Assembly: GCA_028689025.1 (NCBI GenBank)
Contig: JAQTXA010000002.1
Location: forward strand, 124,001 to 188,000
Source of the DNA: Aliarcobacter sp.
GTDB taxonomy: Bacteria; Campylobacterota; Campylobacteria; Campylobacterales; Arcobacteraceae
Direction: 5' to 3'
DNA: 64,000 nucleotides
The position numbers and the translations under genes are program-made. Positions within the stretch are counted from its first letter, which is position 1. Every line of letters starts with the position of its first letter. The notes beneath the pieces were generated by a model that was not told the DNA's origin, searched no databases, and worked only from the letters and a program-made list of their open reading frames with translations. This document shows, in pieces, positions 18,287 through 28,145 of the stretch.

Positions 18287-19393
18287 ATGAACGAACAAAT
18301 TGTTCAAAAATCTGCTGTAAGTTATTTCAATTCATTTTTCATATTTTTCACTATTTCAGTTATCATTGAATTACTTTATATGGGATTATTAGGTGTTATT
18401 CAAGGTACAACACTTACAATTTTAGAGTTAAGTTTATCTTTTGATAATGCTGTTGTTAACGCACTTATTTTAGTAAATATGCCACCATTATGGAGAAAAA
18501 GATTTCTAACTTGGGGTATGGTTATTGCGGTATTTGGAGTTAGATTAATTTTTCCTATTTTAATTGTTTTTTTATCAACTGAATTAACTCTTGTTGAATC
18601 GATTAGTTTAGCTTTTAATAATCCTATTGAATATGAAAAAATAATTATTGCATCACATCATATTGTTATGGCCTTTGGTGGAATGTTTTTATTAATGATA
18701 TTTTTGTCATTTTTATTCAATGAAAACAAAGATGTATATTGGATAGCTTTTATTGAAAAATATGCATCAAGATGGGCAAGTATCGGAGACTTAAAAATTT
18801 TAATTGCTATTTTAACTATTGCACTTATTGGAATTTATGCACCAACTCAAATATTAGTGGAAGAAGTATTAAAAGATATTGATAAAAGTGAAATTATTTT
18901 AGCCATGATATATGGTATTTTATTATATCTTTGTATAGAGTTTTTAAGGGGAATTCTTGAAGATGATGGACAAAAACATGCCAATAAAGATGCCCAAAGC
19001 GAAAAGGAAAAAATTGAACATGTTGCCAATTCAAAACTAGCAAAAGGTGGATTAGCTTCATTTATTTATTTGGAACTTATTGATATGTCTTTCTCTTTTG
19101 ATGGAGTTTTAGGAGCATTTGCTGTTAGTCAAAATATCATAATTATTATGTTAGGTTTAGGTGCTGGTGCATTTGCTGTTAGAAATCTTACAATATTAAT
19201 GGTTGATAGAGGAATAGTTGCTGAATACAAATATTTAGAACATGGTGCAATGTGGTCAGTTGGACTTCTATCAATAAGTATGATTATTCAGATTTTTGTT
19301 CATTTACCCCATGGTTTAATAATTGCCTTTGCAATTATTCCAATAGCTGTAGCATTTATTCAATCTATTAGAGAAAATAAATTAAATATGTAA
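18287..19393 (+). CDS. TerC-like integral membrane protein (DUF475)
   Basis: A 368-residue protein with about nine spans. Two symmetric acidic motifs, ELSLSFDNAVVNAL (47-60) and YLELIDMSFSFDGVLGAFA in the second half, are the hallmark of TerC/DUF475 proteins. A charged cytoplasmic loop (DDGQKHANKDAQSEKEKIEH) separates the halves. TerC relatives export or load metal ions such as manganese for exoenzymes; the substrate here is unknown. It stands alone between two terminators. Confidence 0.85.
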   Translation: MNEQIVQKSAVSYFNSFFIFFTISVIIELLYMGLLGVIQGTTLTILELSLSFDNAVVNALILVNMPPLWRKRFLTWGMVIAVFGVRLIFPILIVFLSTELTLVESISLAFNNPIEYEKIIIASHHIVMAFGGMFLLMIFLSFLFNENKDVYWIAFIEKYASRWASIGDLKILIAILTIALIGIYAPTQILVEEVLKDIDKSEIILAMIYGILLYLCIEFLRGILEDDGQKHANKDAQSEKEKIEHVANSKLAKGGLASFIYLELIDMSFSFDGVLGAFAVSQNIIIIMLGLGAGAFAVRNLTILMVDRGIVAEYKYLEHGAMWSVGLLSISMIIQIFVHLPHGLIIAFAIIPIAVAFIQSIRENKLNM

Positions 19394-19442
19394 AAAGTTT
19401 GGATTGATTAAATTGAGAAAGTTTTTAAATATTATTTAAGAG

Positions 19443-19467
19443 AAATGGAGAGTTAAACTCTCCATTT
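19443..19467. terminator. Bidirectional terminator
   Basis: A perfect 10-base stem (AAATGGAGAG) with a TTAAA loop between the converging DUF475 gene and glnK; A- and T-rich flanks suit both directions. Confidence 0.75.
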
Positions 19468-19479
19468 ATGAAGTCTGTA

Positions 19480-19821
<342 letters not shown>

Positions 19822-19840
19822 TTACCCTCTTTAGCTATTT

Positions 19841-21160
19841 TTATAGATTAAAGCCACGTTCACCGTGAACTGATTCATCCAAACCTTGACTCTCTTCTTC
19901 TTCACTAACTCTTGATCCACCAGTTAATAGTGATGCGATATAGTAAACAACTACTGTTCCAACTAATGTATAAATACCTACTATTAATGCAGATTCACAT
20001 TGAACAAAAATTTGTCCTAATCTATCATCATCAGCTTTTAGTGGTCCGTCCCATAAAAGAGCTTTGTCATTAAGAGCGAATATACCTGTTGCAATTGCTC
20101 CCCATAAACCAGCAAGGAAGTGAATTCCAAATGCATCTAAACTATCATCATAACCAAGTTTTTTCTTAAGTACCGCAACACCAAAGAATGCAACAATAGC
20201 TCCAACAATACCGATAATTAAAGCACCACCAACACTAACAAATCCAGCTGCAGGAGTAATTGCAACTAAACCAGCGATAGCACCAGATGCAGCACCTAAT
20301 AGTGTAGGTTTTTTATACACAAGTGCTTCAATTGCCAACCATGCAAGTGTAGCAACAGATGCAGCAACAGTTGTAGTAAGGAATGCAACACCAGCAATAG
20401 CATTAGCACCAAATGCAGAACCTGCATTAAATCCATACCATCCGAACCATAAAAGACCAGCACCAACAGCTGTTAAAATAATACTTGCAGGTTTCATTGC
20501 AACTTTTGAATAACCAGCTCTTTTACCAACAAGAATAGCAAGAACTAAACCAGCTAAACCACCATTCATATGTACAACTGTACCACCTGCGAAGTCAAGT
20601 GCACCTTCGTTGAAAAGGTATCCACCACCCCAAACCATGTGTGCAATTGGAGCATATACTACGATTGTCCAAATAGCCGCAAAAATCATCCATGTTGAGA
20701 ATTTCATTCTTTCAATTACTGCACCAGATGCAATAGCAATTGTAATTGCAGCAAAAGTACCCTGGAAAGCTACGAAGATAAATTTAGGATATAATTGCCC
20801 TAAATCAACACTAGCGAACTCAGTCCAGCTAATACCATCAAGCATTACATTACCAAAACCACCCATAAATTGGTTCATAGAACCTTCAACTGTACCGAAT
20901 GCAACAGAGAAACCTGCTACAACCCATGCAATGATTGCAATTGCAAAAGCACCAAATACCATTGAAAATGTATTTAAGATATTTTTTGATCTCGTCATCC
21001 CACCATAAAATAGTGCTAACCCAATTGGTGTCATTAACATTACAAGTGCTGTTGACATCATCATCCATGCTGTATCACCTGCATTAAGTACAGGTTCAGC
21101 CGCTTCTTCTGCAAATGCTAAAGTGCTAAGTAACGAAGTTGTTAAAAGCCATTTTTTCAT
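19841..21160 (-). CDS. amtB: Ammonium transporter
   Basis: A 439-residue Amt channel. The start at 21160 gives a signal-like N-terminus (MKKWLLTTSLLSTLAFA) and has AGGAG seven bases before it; a longer frame from 21202 adds 14 residues without a ribosome site. Family markers: LALFYGGMTRSKN, FQGTFAAITIA, the first pore histidine in GGTVVHMNGG and the second in FGIHFLAGLWG. Cotranscribed with glnK. The AT-rich 200-base upstream region holds a TATACAT/ATGTATA palindrome (21280-21296) but no obvious sigma-54 site. Confidence 0.95.
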   Translation of the reverse strand: MKKWLLTTSLLSTLAFAEEAAEPVLNAGDTAWMMMSTALVMLMTPIGLALFYGGMTRSKNILNTFSMVFGAFAIAIIAWVVAGFSVAFGTVEGSMNQFMGGFGNVMLDGISWTEFASVDLGQLYPKFIFVAFQGTFAAITIAIASGAVIERMKFSTWMIFAAIWTIVVYAPIAHMVWGGGYLFNEGALDFAGGTVVHMNGGLAGLVLAILVGKRAGYSKVAMKPASIILTAVGAGLLWFGWYGFNAGSAFGANAIAGVAFLTTTVAASVATLAWLAIEALVYKKPTLLGAASGAIAGLVAITPAAGFVSVGGALIIGIVGAIVAFFGVAVLKKKLGYDDSLDAFGIHFLAGLWGAIATGIFALNDKALLWDGPLKADDDRLGQIFVQCESALIVGIYTLVGTVVVYYIASLLTGGSRVSEEEESQGLDESVHGERGFNL

Positions 21161-21361
21161 TTGTTCTCCTTTGATTTTTTTTATACAAGAGAATTGTAAC
21201 ATTAGATTAGATAAAAATCACCAATCAAACTGATTAAAAAGTATACAGTATAAAATAATATTATACTATCCTATTTTTTTATACATTATATGTATAAATA
21301 AATAAAATTTCCTTTTCATACTATTTTATAAAGATATGATTGCATATTATTAATTTATAGT

Positions 21362-22663
21362 TTATTTAATCTCATTTAATTGTTTTGATATTTGCTTAAA
21401 TAAAGGTCGTTCAATAGAGACTTCATTCATACATAATATTTGTAATTGAAGTAAAGATTCTCTTATATTTTTATCTTGATTATCATACTTTGAAAGTTTT
21501 AATAACTCTTCAATTAAACAGCCAAATGCTCTTACTTCAAATTGTTCTAAGATATTACATATTTCTGGCTCTTCTGATTCATAATATGATGCACCACCAA
21601 AATCACCTAAAATACTATTGTAATTTTTGTCTATCATGATATTGTGTGCATAAAAATCCCCATGCATAATGCCTCTTTCATGCATATGAACAGCAGCATT
21701 TGCCATTCCCTTTAATATTTTTAAACTCCCTTGAGTTGAAAGTTTAAAATCAATTGGGTAAACATCCCTAGTACAACTATCTAAACTAGGTGGTAAACCT
21801 AAATTAAAAAACGAAGAAGGTATTAACTCTAACATTAAGACATCTTTTCCTTCTGGATGGTTTGATACTTGTGCTAAAACATCAATTAGATTTTTATGCA
21901 CACCCATAGAAATATTAATATCCATCTCTTCTTGTGGCAGTCCATCTGATGTCATTTCACCTTTAAATATTTTTATAGCAACTTCCTTTTCATCGTATAT
22001 TGCTTTGTAAATATTTCCAGATGCTCCCTCGCCTAAAAGTTCTTTGATTATAAGTTCATTCCATTTTACTGTTTGTAATTCCATCTTAGAATCTGGATGT
22101 TTTTTACAAAAAGGATTTCCACTATATGCAAGCCACGAAAGTTTAGGCAATGATAAAAGAGCTGTTGGGAAAGATGCAAGATTATTTGCTGCAATTCTCA
22201 AAAGTTCTAAATTAAAACATTTACTCAAAGAGTCAGGCAAAAAAGTCAATTTATTACCAGAAAGCATACATTTCTGAAGTAATTTTAAATCTCCAATAGA
22301 TTGGGGTAATGATGTCAATTCATTATCTGTAAGTATTAACCATCTAGTACTTAATGGTATTGAATTTTCTTCAAATATTTTGATTTTGTTATTGCGCATT
22401 CCAATCATTGATAAAACAGGAAGTTTAGCTAATATTTTTGGAACATGATTAAATTGATTATTAGACAAAAAAACTCTTTTTAGTTTTTTAAATCTATGGA
22501 AATCATCTGGAAGAGTAGACAAATTATTATCAGTTAAATCTAAAACTTCTAGTGTATCTACTAATATATATAGCTCTGTGGGAAAAGTGTAAAGTCCAGC
22601 TGCAATTTTAATGTATGTTGAATCTTTTAAATTACCTAATTCTAATTCTTTTAATATTTCCAT
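21362..22663 (-). CDS. Leucine-rich-repeat protein kinase (LRR plus Ser/Thr kinase fusion)
   Basis: A 433-residue soluble protein. Residues about 35-185 hold seven LRR units (for example LEVLDLTDNNLSTLPDDF and LQKCMLSGNKLTFLPDSL). Residues 203-433 form a eukaryote-type kinase: glycine loop GEGASGNIY (211-219), ATP Lys231 in AIKIF, catalytic loop HGDFYAHN (Asp336, Asn341; HGD replaces HRD) and DFG (354-356). All phosphotransfer residues are present, so it is probably active. There is no signal peptide or membrane span. It stands alone upstream of amtB on the same strand. Substrates are unknown. Confidence 0.88.
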   Translation of the reverse strand: MEILKELELGNLKDSTYIKIAAGLYTFPTELYILVDTLEVLDLTDNNLSTLPDDFHRFKKLKRVFLSNNQFNHVPKILAKLPVLSMIGMRNNKIKIFEENSIPLSTRWLILTDNELTSLPQSIGDLKLLQKCMLSGNKLTFLPDSLSKCFNLELLRIAANNLASFPTALLSLPKLSWLAYSGNPFCKKHPDSKMELQTVKWNELIIKELLGEGASGNIYKAIYDEKEVAIKIFKGEMTSDGLPQEEMDINISMGVHKNLIDVLAQVSNHPEGKDVLMLELIPSSFFNLGLPPSLDSCTRDVYPIDFKLSTQGSLKILKGMANAAVHMHERGIMHGDFYAHNIMIDKNYNSILGDFGGASYYESEEPEICNILEQFEVRAFGCLIEELLKLSKYDNQDKNIRESLLQLQILCMNEVSIERPLFKQISKQLNEIK

Positions 22664-22715
22664 TTTGTTACTGTATTCCTAAATTTTATTTTTAATGTAT
22701 TTTACTTAATTTCCT

Positions 22716-22741
22716 ATGCATATGCACTTACGATGCATATG
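22716..22741. repeat. Repeated ATGCATATG element before the LRR-kinase gene
   Basis: Two copies of ATGCATATG (22716-22724 and 22733-22741), 17 bases apart, about 50-80 bases upstream of the LRR-kinase ATG. Each contains palindromic ATGCAT and CATATG. This may be a regulator site. Confidence 0.35.
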
Positions 22742-22827
22742 TATAAGTTGAGTTCATTATGTAAAATATCATATTTAAAATGAAATTTAAAACTACTAGT
22801 TATCAATAATAAAAATATATAGTTTAT

Positions 22828-23028
22828 TTAACCAACAGAAATAACATAGTTATCATCTACTTCAGTTACGGCAAACTCATGTTCACCACAAAATGTTTCA
22901 TTTAATTCATTTGCCCAAGCTCGTGCTATTCTATGTGCACTATCTTTATCATCAAATGATTTTATTTGAGGCATATTTTTTCTTTTTGCGCATTCGCATA
23001 ATTCTTCAACTACTACATGGTATTTCAT
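22828..23028 (-). CDS. Small cysteine-containing protein, paralogue of the gene at 60058
   Basis: 66 residues. Cysteines at 11 and 13 (CEC) and 47 (FCGEHEF), then VTEVDDNYVISVG. The same pattern (CxC near residue 10, a helix, FCxxHEF, and a terminal strand NxVIS) recurs in the 79-residue protein at 60058-60297, so the two are paralogues. AAGGAG lies before the ATG. No family name is known to me; a metal-binding or ferredoxin-like role is speculative. Confidence 0.75.
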   Translation of the reverse strand: MKYHVVVEELCECAKRKNMPQIKSFDDKDSAHRIARAWANELNETFCGEHEFAVTEVDDNYVISVG

Positions 23029-23229
23029 AAATACTCCTTATTTTTTTATTAGCTTTCATTAAGTGTTCCGTGAGAGAATATATGATATTTAAAATCTAAC
23101 ATCTCTCAAATGCAATTAATTAAATTGCTTTTACTTGTTGTTTTAAATAAGAAGAGAATATTTTAAAAATTTTATTCATAATTTTGAAAAAGGTATACTA
23201 TCAGTTACATTAAAAATGGGAAAAACACA

Positions 23230-23685
23230 ATGAGAATACTTGGCAATTTTTTATGGTTTATTTTAGGTGGAGTTTTTATGGGAATTCTTTGGTGGATAAT
23301 GGGTTTGATTTGTTTTATATCAATCATTGGAATACCTTGGGCTAAAGCTTGTTTTGTAATAGGACAATTTACTTTCTTTCCCTTTGGTAAAGAAGCTATT
23401 AGTAGAAAAGAGTTGCATCAAACAGAAGATATTGGAACAAGTGGATTTGGTGTAATTGGGAATATCATTTGGTTTTTACTATTTGGATTATGGTTAGCAA
23501 TCGCACACATCGCTAGTGCAATATTTTGTTTCATAACTATCATAGGTATTCCATTTGGTATTCAACATCTAAAACTAGCGGCTATTGCACTTTTTCCAAT
23601 TGGTCAAACAATAGTTGATAAAGAAGTTGCAGCTGAAGTTAGAGCACAGAATGCTAAAGAAAAAGTTACTCAATTAAGAAACTAA
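23230..23685 (+). CDS. yccF: YccF-family inner membrane protein
   Basis: A 151-residue YccF domain protein, made of two similar halves: GNFLWFILGGVFMGILWW with FISIIGIPWAKACF, and GNIIWFLLFGLWLAIAH with FITIIGIPFGIQHLKL. Four hydrophobic spans and a charged tail. The molecular role of the family is not established. It marks the end of ordinary core DNA before the decayed island. Confidence 0.9.
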   Translation: MRILGNFLWFILGGVFMGILWWIMGLICFISIIGIPWAKACFVIGQFTFFPFGKEAISRKELHQTEDIGTSGFGVIGNIIWFLLFGLWLAIAHIASAIFCFITIIGIPFGIQHLKLAAIALFPIGQTIVDKEVAAEVRAQNAKEKVTQLRN

Positions 23686-23711
23686 TAAAAACCTTTATAA
23701 ATTTTATCCCC

Positions 23712-23917
23712 CATGGAGTTAGTGAACTACTGAATATTAAATTGAAAATATACTTGAATCTTTAGCAAGTGTTGCAGTTGAGAATAAGATACCAATACCT
23801 ACTGTATCAAAATGCTTAGGTCATAGTATTTTAAGTACCACAGATCGATTTTATCTTCAGTTTGGGAATGCAAATCAAGATGATATTAAAACACAACTTG
23901 AGAGTTTAACTGCATAA
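23712..23917 (+). pseudogene. Tyrosine recombinase (integrase) remnant
   Basis: Two pieces in different frames. The first (23712-23744) reads HGVSELLNIKL, like the box I segment of phage-type integrases (G-R-VSELLNL), with the catalytic Arg lost. The second (23741-23917) reads on to IPIPTVSKCLGHSILSTTD, then RFYLQFGN to a stop at 23915, matching the box II LGHSSxxTTxxY region. The part between, with the HxxR site, is deleted. It is non-functional and is evidence for past integration. Confidence 0.6.
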
Positions 23918-24547
23918 ATTATAAAGGGTAGATAATTTGGTTTTTCTACTCTTTTTTTTAGCAAAAAATTAACTAGTTCCCACCCTTGATTTTTATGGGC
24001 GAGTTCGGTGACATTTTTATAAAATTACTCAAAAAATCTTAACAAAATCATAAATTAAGACATTTTTTAGGCAGAGAAAAAGATCGAAATCAGAAATATA
24101 GCCTATTTTTCGAACCTTTTGATATGTACCTCGCCGGATAAGGAATTTGGATGGATTATTTTCCATCTAAATTTATTTCAATAATAAAATTCGAGAAAGT
24201 TCCAAAATCTACAGGTTATTGAATTTGTTTTTTTAACTTATCTTTCTAGCAATTTTCTATCCACATTACTCCTTATAATATATTTAACATTTTGCAGGTT
24301 TATTACGATATCACCTTAATATACATACATTATGTACTATTATCGTCTAAATATCCACATTAAACATACATAAAAAGCATATCATAAAGTTAAAATTTAT
24401 TTAAGAAGCATCTCAATTTCCAATGTTTTTTATAGTAACATCTACAAACACCTTAGTTAAAGTGTTTGTCGGCATTTTTGATATACGACACTTTTTGTGC
24501 ATATTATTTGTTGTTAAGAGATGGATCAAAAGTTTTAAAAAAGTGGG
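23918..24547. other. Non-coding or decayed stretch of about 630 bases
   Basis: No open frame with a recognisable product is present on either strand. A hairpin with 8-base ACAAACAC/GTGTTTGT arms lies at 24444-24469. On the minus strand around 23950-24020 a short frame reads TELAHKNQGWELVNFLLKKK, possibly a leftover of a coding region, unidentified. Confidence 0.5.
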
Positions 24548-24646
24548 TCAATTTTCAGTCAAAAAATTCACTCCATCTCTACAAGATTGAACCCACTTCT
24601 GGATCATTGACTGTTGAGACTGCTTTGAAAATCTCTTCTTTGCCAT
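24548..24646 (-). pseudogene. Possible transposase N-terminal remnant (IS66 OrfA-like?)
   Basis: A 32-residue frame starting MAKKRFSKQSQQSM and continuing IQKWVQSCRDGVNFL. Its basic start and the WVQSCRDGV segment resemble the beginning of small IS66-type accessory proteins. It stops soon afterwards, and no downstream transposase genes remain. An alternative frame from 24653 (MTYGKEEIFKAVSTVNDPEV) is equally short. Weakly supported. Confidence 0.3.
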
Positions 24647-24716
24647 AAGTCATTTTCTTCCCTCTTTTATTTTTATAAATTGTAGCAAGTAAAAGAGATA
24701 TTAGCGTTGGTTTGAA

Positions 24717-26969
24717 TCAATAAATTTTTTTGTATAAACTCAATAAAGCAGGAAGTAAAACCAAATCCAACACTAAGGCTAAATTTAAAGCACATACCGT
24801 AACTATTGCAAAATTTATATTAGGGACAAAACTACTAACACCAAAGATAGCAAAAGTAACTGATAAAATAAAGGTTGTCAAGATCATCGCATTTCCACTA
24901 TGACTTATCACATAATCTATCGCTTCTTCAAAACTCATAGTTTTTATAGCATAAAAATATTTACTAAGAAAATGTATTGTATCATCAACCGCAATGCCCA
25001 AAATAACTGCCGCACTAATCGCAACTCCAATATCTATATTAATACCCAAATATCCCATCACACCAGCGACTAAAACAATTGGAGCAATATTTGGCAGTAT
25101 AAATAGTGGGAGCATTTTGAACTTTTTAAATACCAAAAACATAGCAAGAACCACTAAAAAAAGTGTCGCTGATATGGAAGTGATTAAAGTATCAGTCACA
25201 TCTCTTTGCATATAGGCAAATATGGTTGCTTGTCCTTGAATATTGGCACTATAGTTTGTATTGTTTTTCCAATAGTTTTCTATCCACTCTATCATTTGTA
25301 AATCTTTTGAAGTATCTTGAATAATACTATTGATTGAGAGTCGTAAATAGCGTTGATTTATATCCACTTTGTCATTGAGTTCAAAACCTTGAGGCAAACT
25401 CATAGAATACAAAAGCAAATATTGGGCTACAAGATTTTTATCTTGTGGTAAAAACTCTTTGGCTTTAGAGTTGAGTTTTTGTTGCATCCTTGCAACTATA
25501 TCTTTTAAAGAGGTGGTAAAAGTGATATTAGTATATCGCTCTTTTAAAATTCTTTCAAATTTTACTATCTCACTTAAAAACTGTGGTTCTTTTATCCCAT
25601 CGTTTATTTTTGAGTCTAAAACTATTTCGTATATCATACTTCCAGTAAGATTTTTCTCTACAAAATCACTTCCACTACGCACCGTTGTATCCTCTTTAAA
25701 ATATTTGATACTATTACTATCCACTTTTAATTCTTTTAATCCAAAAGCCAATAGAACAAACACTATACTAAAAAGTATCACTATTTTTTTATCATTTTTG
25801 ACTATAAAATCCCCATACCCCTTGGTATTCAAAAGGTTGATAAATCGTAATTTTGGAACACTATAATCTTCTTTTAATAGAAGTAAAATAGCAGGGGCAA
25901 GAGTGATACTCAAAATAAAAGCTATCAAAGCACCACTTGTGATGGCTATCCCTAAAGTTGAAATTGGTTCAATATCACTCAATCCCAAGGTTGCAAAACC
26001 AATAGCGGTGGTCAATGATGTCATAGTAATAGGAAGCATATTGGTTTTTAAAGCATGGTAAACCGCTTCTTTATTTCTATAGTTTTTATTTTTATAATAT
26101 ACCCAAGCTAAAAATAGGTGCATCGAATCTGCAATAGCAATCGCACTGATAAAGGAAGGGATATTTACCGTAAAATTATTAAGTTTATATCCCAAAATCA
26201 TCTGCAAACTCAAAACAATCAAAAAAGTAAAAACAATCACAATAGATGGAACTAACACTCCTATCATATTTCTAAAAAGCAAAAACAAAAGGGACACTAC
26301 GCAAATAACCGCTAGTGGCATCAATACTATCGCATCTCTTTTTGATACAGTGACCAATGAAGCAGTAATCGCAGGAGCTCCAGAGATATAAAATCTATAT
26401 CCAGTCATCTTCTCATATTTTTTGGTAATAAGCTGAATTTTCTCCATCACTTGTATATTTACATCTCCATCACTTCCAATAGTTGAAGAGAGTCGTAAAG
26501 CCAATAAGGTTGTTGTTGCATCTTGTGAAATCAGTTGATTCAAGATGAGATTATCTTGAAGTGCTAACTCTTTTTTAGCTTCTAAATGGGTGGTATCAAC
26601 TATAAAATTTTCCACCATAATCTCATCATCAATACTTTGGATATATTGGTAGTTTGTAAGGCTATCTACTTTTTGTACCCCTTGTATTTGTTGAAACTCT
26701 TTTGTTAAATCCAAAATAATCTCTATAGGTTTTTGTCGAAAAATCCCTTGTTCATCTTTAAAAGCTACGATAAAAGTATCATCTCCACTAAATCTATTTC
26801 TAAACGCATCATACTCTTGCATAATTTTTGAATCTTTATCAAACCAGATACGATAACTTCCCTCAAATACCAAATCTTTTAAAGAGATACTTAACAATGC
26901 TACAAATATAGTACAAACTATGATGAGTTGGTATTTATAGTTATCTAATAAATTGATATAATTTTTCAT
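24717..26969 (-). CDS. RND-superfamily exporter (MMPL/HpnN type)
   Basis: A 750-residue inner-membrane protein of two homologous halves. Each half has one span, a large periplasmic domain and five further spans. Motifs include SAIAIADSMHLFLAW in the first half and AAVILGIAVDDTIHFLSKYF in the second, the acidic proton-relay segments of MMPL-type RND pumps. Such proteins move lipids or hydrophobic molecules. It is the last gene of a three-gene unit with a beta-barrel and a LolA-like protein, which together could span the envelope. Cargo is unknown. Confidence 0.88.
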   Translation of the reverse strand: MKNYINLLDNYKYQLIIVCTIFVALLSISLKDLVFEGSYRIWFDKDSKIMQEYDAFRNRFSGDDTFIVAFKDEQGIFRQKPIEIILDLTKEFQQIQGVQKVDSLTNYQYIQSIDDEIMVENFIVDTTHLEAKKELALQDNLILNQLISQDATTTLLALRLSSTIGSDGDVNIQVMEKIQLITKKYEKMTGYRFYISGAPAITASLVTVSKRDAIVLMPLAVICVVSLLFLLFRNMIGVLVPSIVIVFTFLIVLSLQMILGYKLNNFTVNIPSFISAIAIADSMHLFLAWVYYKNKNYRNKEAVYHALKTNMLPITMTSLTTAIGFATLGLSDIEPISTLGIAITSGALIAFILSITLAPAILLLLKEDYSVPKLRFINLLNTKGYGDFIVKNDKKIVILFSIVFVLLAFGLKELKVDSNSIKYFKEDTTVRSGSDFVEKNLTGSMIYEIVLDSKINDGIKEPQFLSEIVKFERILKERYTNITFTTSLKDIVARMQQKLNSKAKEFLPQDKNLVAQYLLLYSMSLPQGFELNDKVDINQRYLRLSINSIIQDTSKDLQMIEWIENYWKNNTNYSANIQGQATIFAYMQRDVTDTLITSISATLFLVVLAMFLVFKKFKMLPLFILPNIAPIVLVAGVMGYLGINIDIGVAISAAVILGIAVDDTIHFLSKYFYAIKTMSFEEAIDYVISHSGNAMILTTFILSVTFAIFGVSSFVPNINFAIVTVCALNLALVLDLVLLPALLSLYKKIY

Positions 26970-26978
26970 AAAACCCCT

Positions 26979-28145
26979 TTAAAATGTGTAGGTAAGAGCT
27001 ATCATACTTCGGGTATGATTTCCAAGATTTGTTAAAACAGTATTTTGTTTTGATAAGATATTTAAAATTTCGCCACTTAGTACCAATCCATCTATGATTC
27101 TTTGTTGAAACTCTAGCTTGAAAACTTTTTCACTATTGTTTCTATCAAATAAGATTCCACTTTTCACACTCGTACTTTGAGGGTCATTGAAATTAAACTT
27201 TAAAGCGACAAAAATATCATCATCATACACTTCACTTATATCGACATTTTTTATTTTTCTATCATCTTTATATTGGTATTTATAATATTCCGTATAAAGA
27301 TTTATATCCACTCCCCCTATATTATAAAACCCATTTTCCATCCCAAAAGAGAGTTGCCAATAATCACTCATAAGCCTATCACTTATTACATCGGTATAAC
27401 TTGTTTCAAATTTAAAAATAGTATCCCAATAAACAATATTTGATAAAAATAAAAGTTTATTTACTTTGTAAGCATAAGAGGAGATGATGGATTGATTTTG
27501 TGGTATAAAATATCGTTTATTATCATAGCCGTTTAACATCATTATTTTATTATCACTTTGCACTTTTTCATCGGTTAAAAAATTATATTTTAGATAGATT
27601 GTTGGAGAGTATCTTGAGGATTGTGTTTTTAAATTTTTATCATAATTTAAAGAGGAGATATCATAAGGATTACCAACTTTTGGATACTCTTTATTCTCTT
27701 CATACAACTTCAATCCAAGTTCAAAACTATCATTTTGGATATATTTTGTCCCACTTACAATAAAAGAACCATTTTTGGCACTTTTATCAAACGGGTCAAA
27801 GTGGTAATCTTTTTGATTAAAAATATCGGCTATATTATACCCCTCTAACTCCCCTTGAAATTTGATAATTTTTCCAAACTCTATTTTTGCATCTTCATAC
27901 TCTTTTGTAAGATACAATTCATCCAGATCTAAACTTCTTTTTTGAGTATATTGATTACTATACCAATATTTGATTTTACTATTGATACTAAACTTATCAG
28001 CGATATACTCTAACTTAGTATCTCCATAATAGAGAAGTTCATTTTGAAAATCATCATAATTAATATATTTTATTGAAAGATTTGTTTTCTGTTCAATCGC
28101 CCAACAATTTACCATAAAGAGAAAAATAAGAAAAATATTTTTCAT
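26979..28145 (-). CDS. Outer-membrane beta-barrel protein (DUF1302-like)
   Basis: 388 residues with a signal peptide (ending MVNCWA). Alternating-polarity strands rich in Tyr, Phe and Asp follow, and the chain ends in aromatic Phe (MIALTYTF), as expected for an outer-membrane barrel. LDELYLTKEYEDAKIEFGKI resembles the barrel start of DUF1302 proteins that often accompany MMPL exporters. It overlaps the LolA-like gene by four bases and lies nine bases before the RND gene. Confidence 0.7.
   Translation of the reverse strand: MKNIFLIFLFMVNCWAIEQKTNLSIKYINYDDFQNELLYYGDTKLEYIADKFSINSKIKYWYSNQYTQKRSLDLDELYLTKEYEDAKIEFGKIIKFQGELEGYNIADIFNQKDYHFDPFDKSAKNGSFIVSGTKYIQNDSFELGLKLYEENKEYPKVGNPYDISSLNYDKNLKTQSSRYSPTIYLKYNFLTDEKVQSDNKIMMLNGYDNKRYFIPQNQSIISSYAYKVNKLLFLSNIVYWDTIFKFETSYTDVISDRLMSDYWQLSFGMENGFYNIGGVDINLYTEYYKYQYKDDRKIKNVDISEVYDDDIFVALKFNFNDPQSTSVKSGILFDRNNSEKVFKLEFQQRIIDGLVLSGEILNILSKQNTVLTNLGNHTRSMIALTYTF

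Noticed and set aside
21161-21361. Sigma-54 promoter for amtB-glnK
   Set aside because: No GG-N10-GC type element could be found at a suitable distance.
23918-24547. CRISPR array or phage remnants
   Set aside because: No regularly spaced repeats; only one hairpin and unidentifiable decayed frames.
24466-24648. Plus-strand open frame of 60 codons
   Set aside because: No ribosome site or family likeness; it lies over the transposase-like remnant and a hairpin.
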